NCBI GenBank assembly: GCA_025357635.1
Contig: JANXOV010000099.1
Span: 21,987-85,986 of the forward strand
Source: Pseudomonadota bacterium
Lineage (GTDB): Bacteria; Pseudomonadota; Gammaproteobacteria; Steroidobacterales; Steroidobacteraceae
DNA length: 64,000 nt
Reading direction: 5' to 3'
Positions 44,522 to 55,212 of the stretch are shown here, one piece after another (position 1 is the first letter of the stretch; each line of letters opens with the position of its first letter). A program made the translations under genes and the position numbers. The notes below the pieces were generated by a model. It ran no database searches. It saw nothing but the letters and a program-made list of their open reading frames with translations, and was not told the DNA's origin.

Positions 44522-45411
44522 GTGCGCCTCATGACATCGCCGAATCGCTGACCGGCAAGACGCAGGCCGATCATCACCATGGCGGTGGACAGGCCCAGCA
44601 GCAGAAAGCCGAAGGCGGCGCCCTGCTCCCAATTGAATCGGGTGATGAACTGAGTGTAGATCTGCTCGGTGAACCACTCGGAGTTCTTGCCGCCCAGCAG
44701 CGTGGGCGTGAGGTAATTGCCCAACGTCAGCATGAACACGATGATGCAGCCGGCGGTGATGCCGGGCGCGGCGTGCGGAATCACGATGGTGCGCAGGATC
44801 GAGGCGCCGCTCGCGCCCAGATCATACGCGGCTTCGATCAGCGAATTATCGAGGCTTTCCAGGCTGGACACCAGCGGCACCAGCATGAACAGCATGGAGG
44901 TGTACACCAGGCCCAGCATGATGGTCGCGTCCCGGTACAAGAACTCCACCGGCACCGCGGTCAGCCCCAGTTTCACAAGCAGCGCCGGCAGCACGCCGGA
45001 TTCGCGCAGCAGGATCATCCACCCGAGCGTACGCACGGTTTCACTCACCCAGAACGGAACCAGGCACACGATGAACAGCAGCGAACTGGCGCGCCCCTGC
45101 AAAATCTTGGCGATTATCCAGGCGATGGGAAACGCCACCAGCAGCGTGAACAGCGTCGACACCACCGACATCACCGCCGTGCGCACAAACACATGCCAGT
45201 ACAGCGGCTCATGGAAGAACGTGCGGTATTGCGCCAGGCTCGACACGTACTGCTGCGGTCCGGTGCGCTGGCGCAACGACAGCAGCGCCAGATCCAGGTG
45301 CGGCAGAATGATGAGCGCGCCCAGCCACAGCAGCGCCGGCGCGAGCAACAACGCCAGCATCAACCGGGCATGCCAACGCGTTTGCATCGCCACTCTACGC
45401 GCTGCGCCCAT
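44518..45411 (-). CDS. ABC transporter permease, PotB/PotH-like
   Basis: A permease of up to 297 residues with six membrane segments and the EAA loop LIEAAYDLGASGASILRTIVIPHAAPG. ATG at 45411 would overlap the ATPase gene by 17 bases. ATG at 45387 (MQTRWHARL) lies seven bases after that stop and is an equally good start. Confidence 0.87.
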   Translation of the reverse strand: MGAARRVAMQTRWHARLMLALLLAPALLWLGALIILPHLDLALLSLRQRTGPQQYVSSLAQYRTFFHEPLYWHVFVRTAVMSVVSTLFTLLVAFPIAWIIAKILQGRASSLLFIVCLVPFWVSETVRTLGWMILLRESGVLPALLVKLGLTAVPVEFLYRDATIMLGLVYTSMLFMLVPLVSSLESLDNSLIEAAYDLGASGASILRTIVIPHAAPGITAGCIIVFMLTLGNYLTPTLLGGKNSEWFTEQIYTQFITRFNWEQGAAFGFLLLGLSTAMVMIGLRLAGQRFGDVMRRT

Positions 45412-46513
45412 CGGCGCCAGCGCGTGCCGGGAAACAGGCTGCGCGCTCGGGATCGAAGCTGAACACGATTTTCTCGCCCGGCTTCAAATCCGAAAACTGG
45501 CCGGTCTGTGGCAATGCAATTCTGAACTCGTGCCGGGTCCGCTCTTCCAGCAGCAGCACGGAGGAGTTGGCCCCGTCAAACAACAGACTTTGAACCGCGC
45601 CGGCCTGAACCGGGAACTCCTGCGGCAACTCCGCAACGCTGCGCCCAAGAATGCAGGCCTCGGGACGCACGAAGGCTTCCACCGCGGCGCCCGCTGCGGG
45701 CGATCCGTGGCGGCGCGCGCGAATGCTCCACCCGGATGCCGTGCTGAGCGCCACGATTTCCCCATTGATGGAGTCCACTTTACCGACGATGCGGTTGTTG
45801 GCGCCGACGAATCCGGCAACGAACGGCGTCTGCGGCCGGTAATACAATTCCTGCGGCGTGCCCAGCTGCTCGAAACGGCCGTGATTCATCACACCCACGT
45901 GATCCGACAGCACCAGGGCTTCGGACTGATCGTGCGTGATGTAAACGAACGTCGTGCCGAACGCGGCCTGCAATTGTTTGAGTTCGATCTTCATGTGCTC
46001 GCGCAGCTTCAGATCCAGCGCGCCCAAGGGCTCATCGAGCAGCAGCAGTGTGGGTTCGAGAACCAGACTGCGGGCGATCGCCACGCGCTGCCGCTGACCG
46101 CCCGACAGCTCATCCACGCGCTTGTGTGCGGCACCCGAAAGACCCACGCGCTCCAGCATCTCCTGCGACTTGCGCTTGCGATCGGCGCGGCCGACCCCGC
46201 GGCGCGCCAGCCCGAACTCCACGTTCTCGCCCACCGACATCATCGGAAACAACGCCAGCTGCTGAAACACCATGTTCACGGGGCGTCGGTTCGGCGCCAC
46301 GTTGCGCATGCTCTGCCCACCGATGGCGATATCGCCGCCGTCCGGCGCGATGAAACCGGCGATCATACGCAACAACGTCGTTTTACCGCAGCCCGAAGGC
46401 CCGAGAATGGAGAAGAAACTGCCGCGCTCCACGGAAAAGGACAGCGCGTCCACCGCCACATGATCGGCAAACCGCTTGACGACGGCGTCGGCAACCAGAT
46501 CGGGCGTGCTCAA
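45395..46513 (-). CDS. ABC transporter ATPase, PotA/PotG-like
   Basis: A 372-residue ATPase with Walker A GPSGCGKT, signature LSGGQRQRVAIARSL, Walker B LLLLDEPLGALD and a C-terminal TOBE region. The ORF track begins 121 codons early, inside the binding-protein gene. The TTG at 46513 is in a TTGA overlap with that gene's stop and gives the family N-terminus. It energises the second polyamine-type importer. Confidence 0.88.
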   Translation of the reverse strand: MSTPDLVADAVVKRFADHVAVDALSFSVERGSFFSILGPSGCGKTTLLRMIAGFIAPDGGDIAIGGQSMRNVAPNRRPVNMVFQQLALFPMMSVGENVEFGLARRGVGRADRKRKSQEMLERVGLSGAAHKRVDELSGGQRQRVAIARSLVLEPTLLLLDEPLGALDLKLREHMKIELKQLQAAFGTTFVYITHDQSEALVLSDHVGVMNHGRFEQLGTPQELYYRPQTPFVAGFVGANNRIVGKVDSINGEIVALSTASGWSIRARRHGSPAAGAAVEAFVRPEACILGRSVAELPQEFPVQAGAVQSLLFDGANSSVLLLEERTRHEFRIALPQTGQFSDLKPGEKIVFSFDPERAACFPARAGADGRSA

Positions 46514-47589
46514 TTGGCGGCCTTCACTCGATCCAGCACCTTGCCTTCGATTTCCTCCAGGCCCGGTGGTATCGACGGATACCAATGAATGGCCTTGACC
46601 ACGCTGTCGGGAAACGCGGCGGCGAATTGGGCTTTGAGCTTCGGATCGAGCAGCGGTCCCGTGTTTTGCGCTGCGGAAAAGCTGCCCACGGACTTGGTGA
46701 TCTTCGCGGCGATCTCCGGGCGCATGGTGTAATTGATCCAGGCATAGGCGCCCGCATCGTTGCGGCCGCGCGCGGGCAGCGCATAGGTGTCGAGCCAGCC
46801 CAGGGCGCCGGATTTTGGAACGATGAACTGAATGTCGGGATTTTCCCGGTTCAATGTCCAGCCGCCGGTGTCCCACATCATCGCGGCGAGCACTTCACCG
46901 GAACGGATGCCGTTGAGCAATTGATCCTTGTTGTCGTAGAAAAACTTGAAGTTCGGTTTGCAGGCGATCAGCTTGGCGCCGACCTGGTCCATCAAGGCAG
47001 AATAGGCCTTCGTATCCGAGTACAACGCGAACGGATCCTTGCCCATTGCAAAGGCGAAAGCCATCAACGTAGGACGGCGCAGCCGGATGGAGGTCTTGCC
47101 CGCAAGGTCGGGCTTGCACAGGTCCAGATAATCGGCGGCCTTCGCGCGCTTGGTGTTCACCACCAGCCCGTCGGTGCCCCACAGATACGGCAAGGCGTAT
47201 TGCTGACCGTTGAGCGTGGTGTTCCTGCGCACGATGTCCAGCAGGCCCAGCTGAAACTGCCCGAGCTTGACCTTGGACAGGTCGATGGGTTTGTAGATGC
47301 CGAAATCGCGCTGCGGACCGGTGATGCGATCCTGCGACGGCTGCGCCAGATCGTAGCCGGCGCCATGCGTGGCGCGCAGCTTGGAAATCATTTCTTCGTT
47401 GTTCGACAGCGTCAGTTCGACCGTAATGCCGGTTTCCTTCTTGAAGGCGGCGACCACTTCGGCGGGCACGTAATCCGCCCAGCTGATGATGCGCAATTTC
47501 TGGCTGTCGGCCGCATGCGCGCTGACCGCACACACACTTCCGAGCCAGATCCAGATCGCAATGCGCTTGAGCGTGCGCCCTTTCGTCAT
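46510..47589 (-). CDS. ABC transporter substrate-binding protein, PotD/PotF-like
   Basis: A 359-residue periplasmic binding protein with a signal peptide cleaved near SAHAA. Family features are KLRIISWADYVPAEVVAAFKKETGI and QYALPYLWGTDGLVVNT. ATG at 47589 has a strong GGGGG site. It is the first gene of the second importer and lies 87 bases downstream of bchO. Putrescine- or spermidine-like cations are the usual ligands of the family; the actual ligand is unknown. Confidence 0.88.
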   Translation of the reverse strand: MTKGRTLKRIAIWIWLGSVCAVSAHAADSQKLRIISWADYVPAEVVAAFKKETGITVELTLSNNEEMISKLRATHGAGYDLAQPSQDRITGPQRDFGIYKPIDLSKVKLGQFQLGLLDIVRRNTTLNGQQYALPYLWGTDGLVVNTKRAKAADYLDLCKPDLAGKTSIRLRRPTLMAFAFAMGKDPFALYSDTKAYSALMDQVGAKLIACKPNFKFFYDNKDQLLNGIRSGEVLAAMMWDTGGWTLNRENPDIQFIVPKSGALGWLDTYALPARGRNDAGAYAWINYTMRPEIAAKITKSVGSFSAAQNTGPLLDPKLKAQFAAAFPDSVVKAIHWYPSIPPGLEEIEGKVLDRVKAAN

Positions 47590-47627
47590 GATTCCCCCTT
47601 CAAGTGCGTCCAGTGCGTCGATCCTTG

Positions 47628-47657
47628 AGTATAAACCGCCCATTCGGCTGCATCGAA
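47628..47657 (-). promoter_or_regulatory. Possible promoter of the second ABC importer
   Basis: On the minus strand TTCGAT, 18 bases, then TATACT lies about 40 bases before the binding-protein ATG, in the gap after bchO. It suggests the importer has its own promoter rather than relying on the cbbR-bchO transcript. The match is modest. Confidence 0.3.
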
Positions 47658-47676
47658 CATTCCGACCCCGCGTGCC

Positions 47677-48549
47677 TCAAACGGCGTCAAACAGGTCGCA
47701 CAGCAATTGCGCCACGCGCGCCGGCTGCTCTTCATGCGCCAAATGCCCCAGTCCCGGCAGTTCGGTGATCTGCACCGCAGGCATCCTCGCGTGGATGCGC
47801 AGCGCCTGCGCCGGCGGGACCGTACGGTCGTTCTGTGCCGTCACCAGACGCAACGGCGCTTTGAGCGCCGGCAGTTGCCGCTCAAAGGCACGCAAGTCCC
47901 AATTCGCCATCATGCCCAGCGCGCCGGCGATGTGTTTGGGGTCGCGGACCAGGCGTGCGTATAGATCCAGCCCGCGATCATCCAGGTGCGAACCGGTGCC
48001 GGCAATTACCCGCGCCACCGCCGCCCGTTCGCGCGCCCGCCAGGCGATCAGACGCGGCATGAACGAGCTGACCGCCATCAGCTTCGCGATTGGCGAGAAC
48101 AGCACGCCGGCCGCGCCGGCAAAGGGCAGCAGCGCGCCATTGAGGCTGACGATGAGCCGCGGCGCGATGCGGCCCGACAAGGCCATGCGGCACAGGATCG
48201 CTGCGCCGGCAGAATGCCCGGCGCAGAACTCGGGGGAGATGTTCATGGCCTGCAGGAGCGTGGCCACCGAGTCGCTCATGCCATTCAGGGAACAGCGCGC
48301 GGAGGGCACGCTGTCGGTGAACCCATGTCCGGGCAGATCCATCGCGAGCACCTGATAGCGGCGGCTCATGGCAGGCATCAAGTCGCGCCAGGAGTGGGTG
48401 GATGCGCCGGTTCCATGCAGCAGCAGCAGCACCGGGCCCTCGCCCATCTGCTGCACGTGCCAGCGAATACCGGCTGCGGCGACGAAGCGGCTGGCGTGGC
48501 TGTTGGGCCACTGCGCGGCATCGCGCTCCCACAGCAGCGGCGCGCTCAC
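47677..48549 (-). CDS. bchO: BchO: alpha/beta hydrolase linked to magnesium chelatase
   Basis: A 290-residue alpha/beta hydrolase with the BchO-specific start (WPNSHASRFVAAAGIRWHVQ) and the LLHGTGASTHSWR region. The triad candidates are Ser in GHSAGAA, Asp in TAQNDRTVPP and His in LGHLAHEE. BchO is found in photosynthesis gene clusters, usually as bchI-bchD-bchO. Here the GTG start at 48549 overlaps the cbbR stop (GTGA), and bchI/bchD lie 7 kb away beyond the cbb operon. The ORF track adds 38 residues. It is evidence for bacteriochlorophyll synthesis in this organism. Confidence 0.9.
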   Translation of the reverse strand: MSAPLLWERDAAQWPNSHASRFVAAAGIRWHVQQMGEGPVLLLLHGTGASTHSWRDLMPAMSRRYQVLAMDLPGHGFTDSVPSARCSLNGMSDSVATLLQAMNISPEFCAGHSAGAAILCRMALSGRIAPRLIVSLNGALLPFAGAAGVLFSPIAKLMAVSSFMPRLIAWRARERAAVARVIAGTGSHLDDRGLDLYARLVRDPKHIAGALGMMANWDLRAFERQLPALKAPLRLVTAQNDRTVPPAQALRIHARMPAVQITELPGLGHLAHEEQPARVAQLLCDLFDAV

Positions 48550-49475
48550 TTCGAGGACGCCCCTGTCATGCTCAGCAATTCCGAGCCATGCTCGAGCACG
48601 AACGCCTTGAACGCCTGCGCCATGGGTGACAGGCGCTTGTTGGCCAGATGCGCGACATTCCACTGGCGGATCATCGGCAGCCCGCGCACGTCCAGAATGG
48701 CCAGTTTGTGAGTCTGCAATTCCAAGCCGATCGTGTGCTGGGAAATGAAGCTCACGCCCATGCCAGCCATGACCGCCTGCTTGATGGTTTCGTTACTGGC
48801 CATTTCCATGCCCACTTTGAACGTGACGTTGGCCTGCGTAAAGAACTGCTGCATGGCCAGACGCGTGCCGGACCCGGGCTCGCGAACAATGAAGGTTTCC
48901 GCGGCCAGCGTGCTGACCGGGACTTTGCGGCGCGCGGCCAGCGGATGATCGGGCGCGGCAATCACGACGTGCGGATTTTGCGCGAAAGCCGCGGCGACCA
49001 TGTCCACTGATTGTGGGGAACGGCCCATGATGGCCAGATCCACCTCGTTGCCGACCAGTTGTTCGATGACCGAGATCCTATTGTTGACGGCCAGCCGGAT
49101 CTCGAGTTCGGGATACTCCTGCCGGAATCGCGCCAGCAATTGCGGGACGAAATATTTCGCAGTGCTCACCACCGCCAGATTGATGCGGCCGCGGCGCAAG
49201 CCCTTGAGCCCGTCCAAGGCCTCGTCCGCATCTTTGATCGAGCGCAGGATTTCGCGTGCACGAGTCAGCAATTCCTGTCCCGCTTCGGTGACGAACAGCT
49301 TCTTCCCGATGCGCTCGAACAGCGGCAGCCCCGCATTTTTTTCCAATTCCTTGATGTGCATGGAAACGCCGGGCTGAGTGAGGTGCAACAACTCGGCCGC
49401 CTTGGAAAAGGAACGATGGCTGGCTGCGGACTCAAACACCCGCAGTTGGCGCAAGGATACATATTGCATCGACAT
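48546..49475 (-). CDS. cbbR: CbbR: LysR-type regulator of the cbb operon
   Basis: A 309-residue LysR-type regulator. The N-terminal winged helix (LRQLRVFESAASHRSFSKAAELLHLTQPGVS) is followed by a periplasmic-binding-like effector domain. It is divergent from cbbL with a 138-base gap, the standard cbbR arrangement, and should activate the operon in response to Calvin-cycle metabolites. The GTGA overlap with bchO ties that gene's translation to cbbR. Confidence 0.93.
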   Translation of the reverse strand: MSMQYVSLRQLRVFESAASHRSFSKAAELLHLTQPGVSMHIKELEKNAGLPLFERIGKKLFVTEAGQELLTRAREILRSIKDADEALDGLKGLRRGRINLAVVSTAKYFVPQLLARFRQEYPELEIRLAVNNRISVIEQLVGNEVDLAIMGRSPQSVDMVAAAFAQNPHVVIAAPDHPLAARRKVPVSTLAAETFIVREPGSGTRLAMQQFFTQANVTFKVGMEMASNETIKQAVMAGMGVSFISQHTIGLELQTHKLAILDVRGLPMIRQWNVAHLANKRLSPMAQAFKAFVLEHGSELLSMTGASSK

Positions 49476-49498
49476 GCTCTACCCCCCTAGGCTGATAC

Positions 49499-49514
49499 AT
49501 AAGGTTTTTCTTAT
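49499..49514. promoter_or_regulatory. Candidate CbbR operator in cbbR-cbbL gap
   Basis: Inverted repeat ATAAG-GTTTTT-CTTAT in the 138-base AT-rich divergent gap, close to the cbbR start. It also fits the LysR-type TNA-N8-TNA pattern used by CbbR proteins (TAA-N8-TTA). Placement upstream of cbbL and next to cbbR suits activation plus autoregulation. No strong sigma-70 promoter pair is evident; a TTGACT hexamer lies at 49532. Confidence 0.55.
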
Positions 49515-49535
49515 TCTACTTGGAAGAAATATTGA

Positions 49536-51054
<1,519 letters not shown>

Positions 51055-51075
51055 AAGAATCCATAAGGAAACATC

Positions 51076-51495
51076 ATGAAAGTCACTCAAGGCACCTTTT
51101 CGTTCCTGCCGGATCTGACAGACAAAGAGATTCGTGCACAGGTCGAGTACGCACTGGCACAGGGCTGGGCCATCAGCGTCGAGTACACGGACGACCCGCA
51201 CCCGCGCAATTACTACTGGGAGATGTGGGGCAACCCCATGTTCGACCTGCGCGATGCGGCCGGCGCCATGACGGAGGTCGCCGACTGCCGCAAGGCGCAT
51301 CCGCAGACCTACATCCGGGTCAACGCCTTCGACTCGAGCCGCGGCTTTGAAACCACGCGGCTGTCCTTCATCGTCAATCGCCCGGCAAATGAACCTGGGT
51401 TTGCGCTCAAGCGGCAGGAAGTGGGCGGACGGCAGATTCAATACACCATTGAAAGCTATGCTGCGCAGAAGCCCGAAGGACAGCGCTACGAATAG
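51076..51495 (+). CDS. cbbS: CbbS: Rubisco small subunit, red type
   Basis: A 139-residue small subunit starting [16 protein letters not shown], with [11 protein letters not shown] and the C-terminal extension typical of red-type small subunits ([12 protein letters not shown] onward). Red-type small subunits use this extension to assemble the octamer core. A ribosome site AAGGAAA precedes it, 21 bases after cbbL. Confidence 0.95.
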   Translation: MKVTQGTFSFLPDLTDKEIRAQVEYALAQGWAISVEYTDDPHPRNYYWEMWGNPMFDLRDAAGAMTEVADCRKAHPQTYIRVNAFDSSRGFETTRLSFIVNRPANEPGFALKRQEVGGRQIQYTIESYAAQKPEGQRYE

Positions 51496-51503
51496 GCGGC
51501 ACC

Positions 51504-52409
51504 TTGAACACCCAGACCACACCGTCTACCGCGAACGGCCAGAGCGTCGACTTGTCGGCGCTGCTGGCCGACTCACGCGTCAATGAGGTACTCGAGGAAC
51601 TGGATGCCGAGCTGATCGGCTTGAAGCCGGTCAAGGCGCGCATCCGCGACATCGCCGCGCTGCTGCTCGTCGAGCGCGCGCGCAAGCAATTGGGACTCAT
51701 CGCCGGCTCACCCTCGCTGCACATGTCATTCACCGGCAATCCGGGGACGGGCAAGACCACGGTCGCGTTGCGCATGGCGCAGATTCTTCATCGGCTCGGC
51801 TACGTGAGAAAAGGCCATCTGGTGGCGGTCACGCGCGATGACCTGGTCGGGCAATACATCGGACACACCGCTCCCAAGACCAAGGAAATTCTCAAGAAAG
51901 CCATGGGCGGCGTGCTGTTCATCGATGAAGCCTATTACTTGTATCGCCCGGAAAACGAGCGCGATTATGGTCAAGAAGCCATCGAAATATTGCTGCAGGT
52001 CATGGAGAATCAGCGCGACGATCTGGTTGTCATCGTCGCCGGATACAAAGACCGGATGGATACATTTTTCCGCTCCAATCCCGGCCTTTCTTCCCGCATT
52101 GCCCATCATCTGGATTTTCCGGACTATGCGCGCGACGAACTGGAACAAATTGCCGCGAAGATGCTCGAACAGATGCAATATCGCCTCAGTGACTCCGGCC
52201 GCGACGCCCTGCAGGAATACATACCGCTGCGAATGGCGCAGCCGCATTTCGCCAACGCGCGCTCCATCCGCAACGCGCTGGACCGGGCCCGCCTGCGCCA
52301 GGCCAGCCGCCTGTTCGTGCACCGCGGCGAGCCCTTGAGCCGCGACCAACTGATGACCATCGAGGGTGAGGACCTGCGCGCCAGCCGCATCTTCGCGGAC
52401 GGCAAATGA
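51504..52409 (+). CDS. cbbX: CbbX: red-type Rubisco activase
   Basis: A 301-residue AAA+ ATPase with Walker [10 protein letters not shown], Walker [13 protein letters not shown] and the pore-loop region [13 protein letters not shown]. CbbX pulls on the C-terminus of red-type CbbL to release inhibitory sugar phosphates. The start is TTG at 51504, eight bases after cbbS; no better start exists upstream. Its presence confirms a red-type system. Confidence 0.95.
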   Translation: MNTQTTPSTANGQSVDLSALLADSRVNEVLEELDAELIGLKPVKARIRDIAALLLVERARKQLGLIAGSPSLHMSFTGNPGTGKTTVALRMAQILHRLGYVRKGHLVAVTRDDLVGQYIGHTAPKTKEILKKAMGGVLFIDEAYYLYRPENERDYGQEAIEILLQVMENQRDDLVVIVAGYKDRMDTFFRSNPGLSSRIAHHLDFPDYARDELEQIAAKMLEQMQYRLSDSGRDALQEYIPLRMAQPHFANARSIRNALDRARLRQASRLFVHRGEPLSRDQLMTIEGEDLRASRIFADGK

Positions 52410-52422
52410 CGGCGCCGAGCTC

Positions 52423-53202
52423 ATGAAGCTGAAGGCATTGATTTTCGACGTCGACGGCACGCTGGCAGACACGGAGGAGGCGCATCGGCGTGCCTTCAAC
52501 GAAGCCTTCACCGCGCACGGCCTGGACTGGAACTGGAGCAAGCCGGCTTACGCGCAATTGCTGCTGACCACCGGCGGCAAGGAACGCATCGCGGTGTTCC
52601 TGCTTTCATTGGCATTGCCTGAGGCGCAGCAGGCGGTGCTGCGTTCGCGCATACCCGACATTCACGCCACCAAGACCCGCATCTACACGCAACTCGTCAA
52701 CGACGGCGAAGTCGTCTTGCGCGAGGGCGTGGAGCGGCTGCTCGAGGAGGCGCAACGCGCCGGCGTCGCCTTGAGTATTGCCTCGACCACGACCTTTGCC
52801 AACATCGAGGCGCTGCTGACGACGACGCTGGGCGCCGGCGCGCTGAACCGCTTCGCCGCCATCGGCGCCGGCGATCAGGTGCAGCGCAAGAAGCCGGCGC
52901 CGGATGTGTACGAATACGTGCTCAAAAAGCTGGCGCTGCCGACCGCCGCGTGCGCCGCCCTCGAAGACTCCGCCAACGGACTGCGCGCAGCGAAGGCTGC
53001 GGGACTGTTCACCATCGTGACGCCGAGCTACTGGACGCGCGCGGAAGGATTCGACGCGGCCGACCTGCTGCTGCCCTCCTTGGGCTCGCCGGAAAGGCCC
53101 TTGTCGCACCCTGCCGCGCAACTGATCCGCAGCACCCATCTGGGCGTGCGCGAAATCAACGAACAACTGGAACAGCGCGAGGACGCGTTCCGCCCGGCCT
53201 GA
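52423..53202 (+). CDS. cbbY: CbbY: HAD-family xylulose-1,5-bisphosphate phosphatase
   Basis: A 259-residue HAD phosphatase with the nucleophile motif [15 protein letters not shown], the Thr/Ser motif ASTTT, Lys in [11 protein letters not shown] and the acidic motif [16 protein letters not shown]. CbbY removes a Rubisco inhibitor formed by misfire. ATG at 52423 replaces the ORF track start at 52366, which overlaps cbbX. Confidence 0.92.
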   Translation: MKLKALIFDVDGTLADTEEAHRRAFNEAFTAHGLDWNWSKPAYAQLLLTTGGKERIAVFLLSLALPEAQQAVLRSRIPDIHATKTRIYTQLVNDGEVVLREGVERLLEEAQRAGVALSIASTTTFANIEALLTTTLGAGALNRFAAIGAGDQVQRKKPAPDVYEYVLKKLALPTAACAALEDSANGLRAAKAAGLFTIVTPSYWTRAEGFDAADLLLPSLGSPERPLSHPAAQLIRSTHLGVREINEQLEQREDAFRPA

Positions 53203-53224
53203 ACCTTTCGCAACGGGGAGACGT

Positions 53225-54301
53225 ATGAGCACTCGAGAAAAAACGATCACCGAATTCATGATCGAGGAGCAGCGCCGCTATCCCGATGCGACCGGCGACT
53301 TTACCGCGTTGCTCAACTACGTACGCCTCGCCTGCAAGCGGATCAGCTTCATCGTCGGCCGCGGCGCGCTGGCCGGCGCTCACGGCTCGGCGCAGGCCAC
53401 CAATGTGCAGGGCGAAACCCAGATGAAACTCGACGTCATGTCGAACGACATCTTCCTCAGCACCAGCGAATACGGCGGCCATCTGGCCGGCATGGTGTCC
53501 GAAGAGCTCGAGGGGGTCTATCAGATTCCGGAGGAGTATCCGCGGGGAAAATATCTGCTCTCATTCGACCCGCTGGATGGGTCCAGCAACATCGATATCA
53601 ATGCGCCGGTGGGGAGCATTTTTTCGGTGCTGCGGGCCCCCAATGACACCGAGCGGCCCACCGCGCAGGATTTCCTGCAGCCCGGGCGCAAGCAGCTGTG
53701 CGCTGGCTACGCCATTTACGGCGCCACCACCATGCTGGTGCTGACCATCGGACGCGGCGTGCACGGGTTCACGCTGGACCGCGGTTTCGGCGAGTTCATT
53801 CTGACGCATCCGAACCTGCGCATTCCAGAGGAAACCAGCGAATTCGCCATCAATGCCTCCAATGAGCGGTTCTGGGAGCCGCCGGTGAAGCGCTATGTGG
53901 TCGAGTGTCTGGCCGGGCACGGTGGCGTGCGCGGCAAGGACTTCAACATGCGCTGGATCGCCTCACTGGTGGCCGAGGTGCACCGCATTCTGATTCGCGG
54001 CGGATTGTTCATGTATCCGAAGGACACCAAGGATCCGAGCAAGCCGGGACGGTTGCGCCTGCTGTACGAGGCGAACCCAATGGCCATGCTCGTCGAGCAG
54101 GCCGGCGGCGCGGTATCGACGGGTCGCGCGCGCATGCTGGATGTCGTGCCTGGCGAACTGCATCAGCGCGTGCCGGTGATCCTGGGCTGCAAGACCGAGG
54201 TTGAGCGCATCGAGCGCTATCACCTGGAGCACGATCAGGGCCTGGACAAGTCCTACAGCTCGCCCCTGTTCAAAGAACGCTCGTTGTTCCTGCAAAACTA
54301 G
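53225..54301 (+). CDS. cbbF: CbbF: class I fructose-1,6-bisphosphatase
   Basis: A 358-residue fructose-1,6-bisphosphatase with the metal/substrate motif [19 protein letters not shown] and the C-terminal [14 protein letters not shown]. It regenerates fructose-6-phosphate and perhaps sedoheptulose-7-phosphate for the cycle. A GGGGAG site precedes the ATG, 22 bases after cbbY. Confidence 0.95.
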   Translation: MSTREKTITEFMIEEQRRYPDATGDFTALLNYVRLACKRISFIVGRGALAGAHGSAQATNVQGETQMKLDVMSNDIFLSTSEYGGHLAGMVSEELEGVYQIPEEYPRGKYLLSFDPLDGSSNIDINAPVGSIFSVLRAPNDTERPTAQDFLQPGRKQLCAGYAIYGATTMLVLTIGRGVHGFTLDRGFGEFILTHPNLRIPEETSEFAINASNERFWEPPVKRYVVECLAGHGGVRGKDFNMRWIASLVAEVHRILIRGGLFMYPKDTKDPSKPGRLRLLYEANPMAMLVEQAGGAVSTGRARMLDVVPGELHQRVPVILGCKTEVERIERYHLEHDQGLDKSYSSPLFKERSLFLQN

Positions 54302-54323
54302 AATCGAGGATCGGGGGGAAATC

Positions 54324-55208
54324 ATGTCAGCGAAGCATCCAATCATCGCCGTGACCGGTTCATCCGGCGCCGGCACCACGTCGGTCACGCGCACCTTCAA
54401 CTGGATTTTCAATCGCGAAAAAATCAACGCGGTGCTGGTTGAGGGCGACTCTTTTCATCGCTACAACCGCTTGCAGATGAAGGCCAAGTTGGCCGAGGCC
54501 TCCGCGCAGGGAGACCAGCATTTCAGCCACTTCGGACCACAGAACAATCTGTTCGCCGAACTTGAGGCGCTGTTCAAGGGGTACGGGCAAAACGGCCGCG
54601 GCAAAATCCGCCGCTACCTGCACAACGAGAAGGAAGCGGCGCCCTACAAGCAGGATCCGGGAACCTTCACCGACTGGGAGGACATCAAGGAAAACACCGA
54701 CCTGATGTTCTACGAAGGACTGCATGGCGCAGTGGTGACGCCGGAAGTGAACGTGGCCCAGCATGCGGACCTCACCATCGGCGTGGTGCCCATCATCAAT
54801 CTGGAATGGATACAGAAGCTGCATCGCGACAAGGATACGCGCGGCTACTCCACCGAGGCGGTGGTCGACACCATCCTGCGGCGCATGCCGGACTACGTGA
54901 ATTACATCTGCCCGCAATTCTCGCAGACGCACATCAATTTTCAGCGCGTGCCCACCGTCGACACGTCCAATCCATTCACCGCCCGCTACATCCCGGCCGC
55001 GGACGAAAGCTTCGTCGTGATCCGCTTCGCCAACCCGAAGGGCATCGACTTTCCGTATCTGCTGTCCATGATCCACGACTCCTTCATGTCGCGGCCCAAC
55101 ATCATCGTTGCGCCGGGCGGCAAGATGGAACTGGCCATGCAGTTGATTCTGACGCCCTTGATCTTGAAAATGATGGACGGTCGCCGGCGTACGCTCGGCG
55201 TGCGCTGA
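54324..55208 (+). CDS. cbbP: CbbP: phosphoribulokinase
   Basis: A 294-residue proteobacterial phosphoribulokinase with the P-loop VTGSSGAGTTSVT and family blocks VEGDSFHRYNR and FYEGLHGAVVTPEVNVAQHADL. It makes ribulose-1,5-bisphosphate. ATG at 54324 has a strong GGGGGGAA site. It is the last cbb gene; its stop is four bases from the stop of the convergent bchD. No cbbT, cbbA or cbbG follows. Confidence 0.95.
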   Translation: MSAKHPIIAVTGSSGAGTTSVTRTFNWIFNREKINAVLVEGDSFHRYNRLQMKAKLAEASAQGDQHFSHFGPQNNLFAELEALFKGYGQNGRGKIRRYLHNEKEAAPYKQDPGTFTDWEDIKENTDLMFYEGLHGAVVTPEVNVAQHADLTIGVVPIINLEWIQKLHRDKDTRGYSTEAVVDTILRRMPDYVNYICPQFSQTHINFQRVPTVDTSNPFTARYIPAADESFVVIRFANPKGIDFPYLLSMIHDSFMSRPNIIVAPGGKMELAMQLILTPLILKMMDGRRRTLGVR

Positions 55209-55212
55209 TCGA

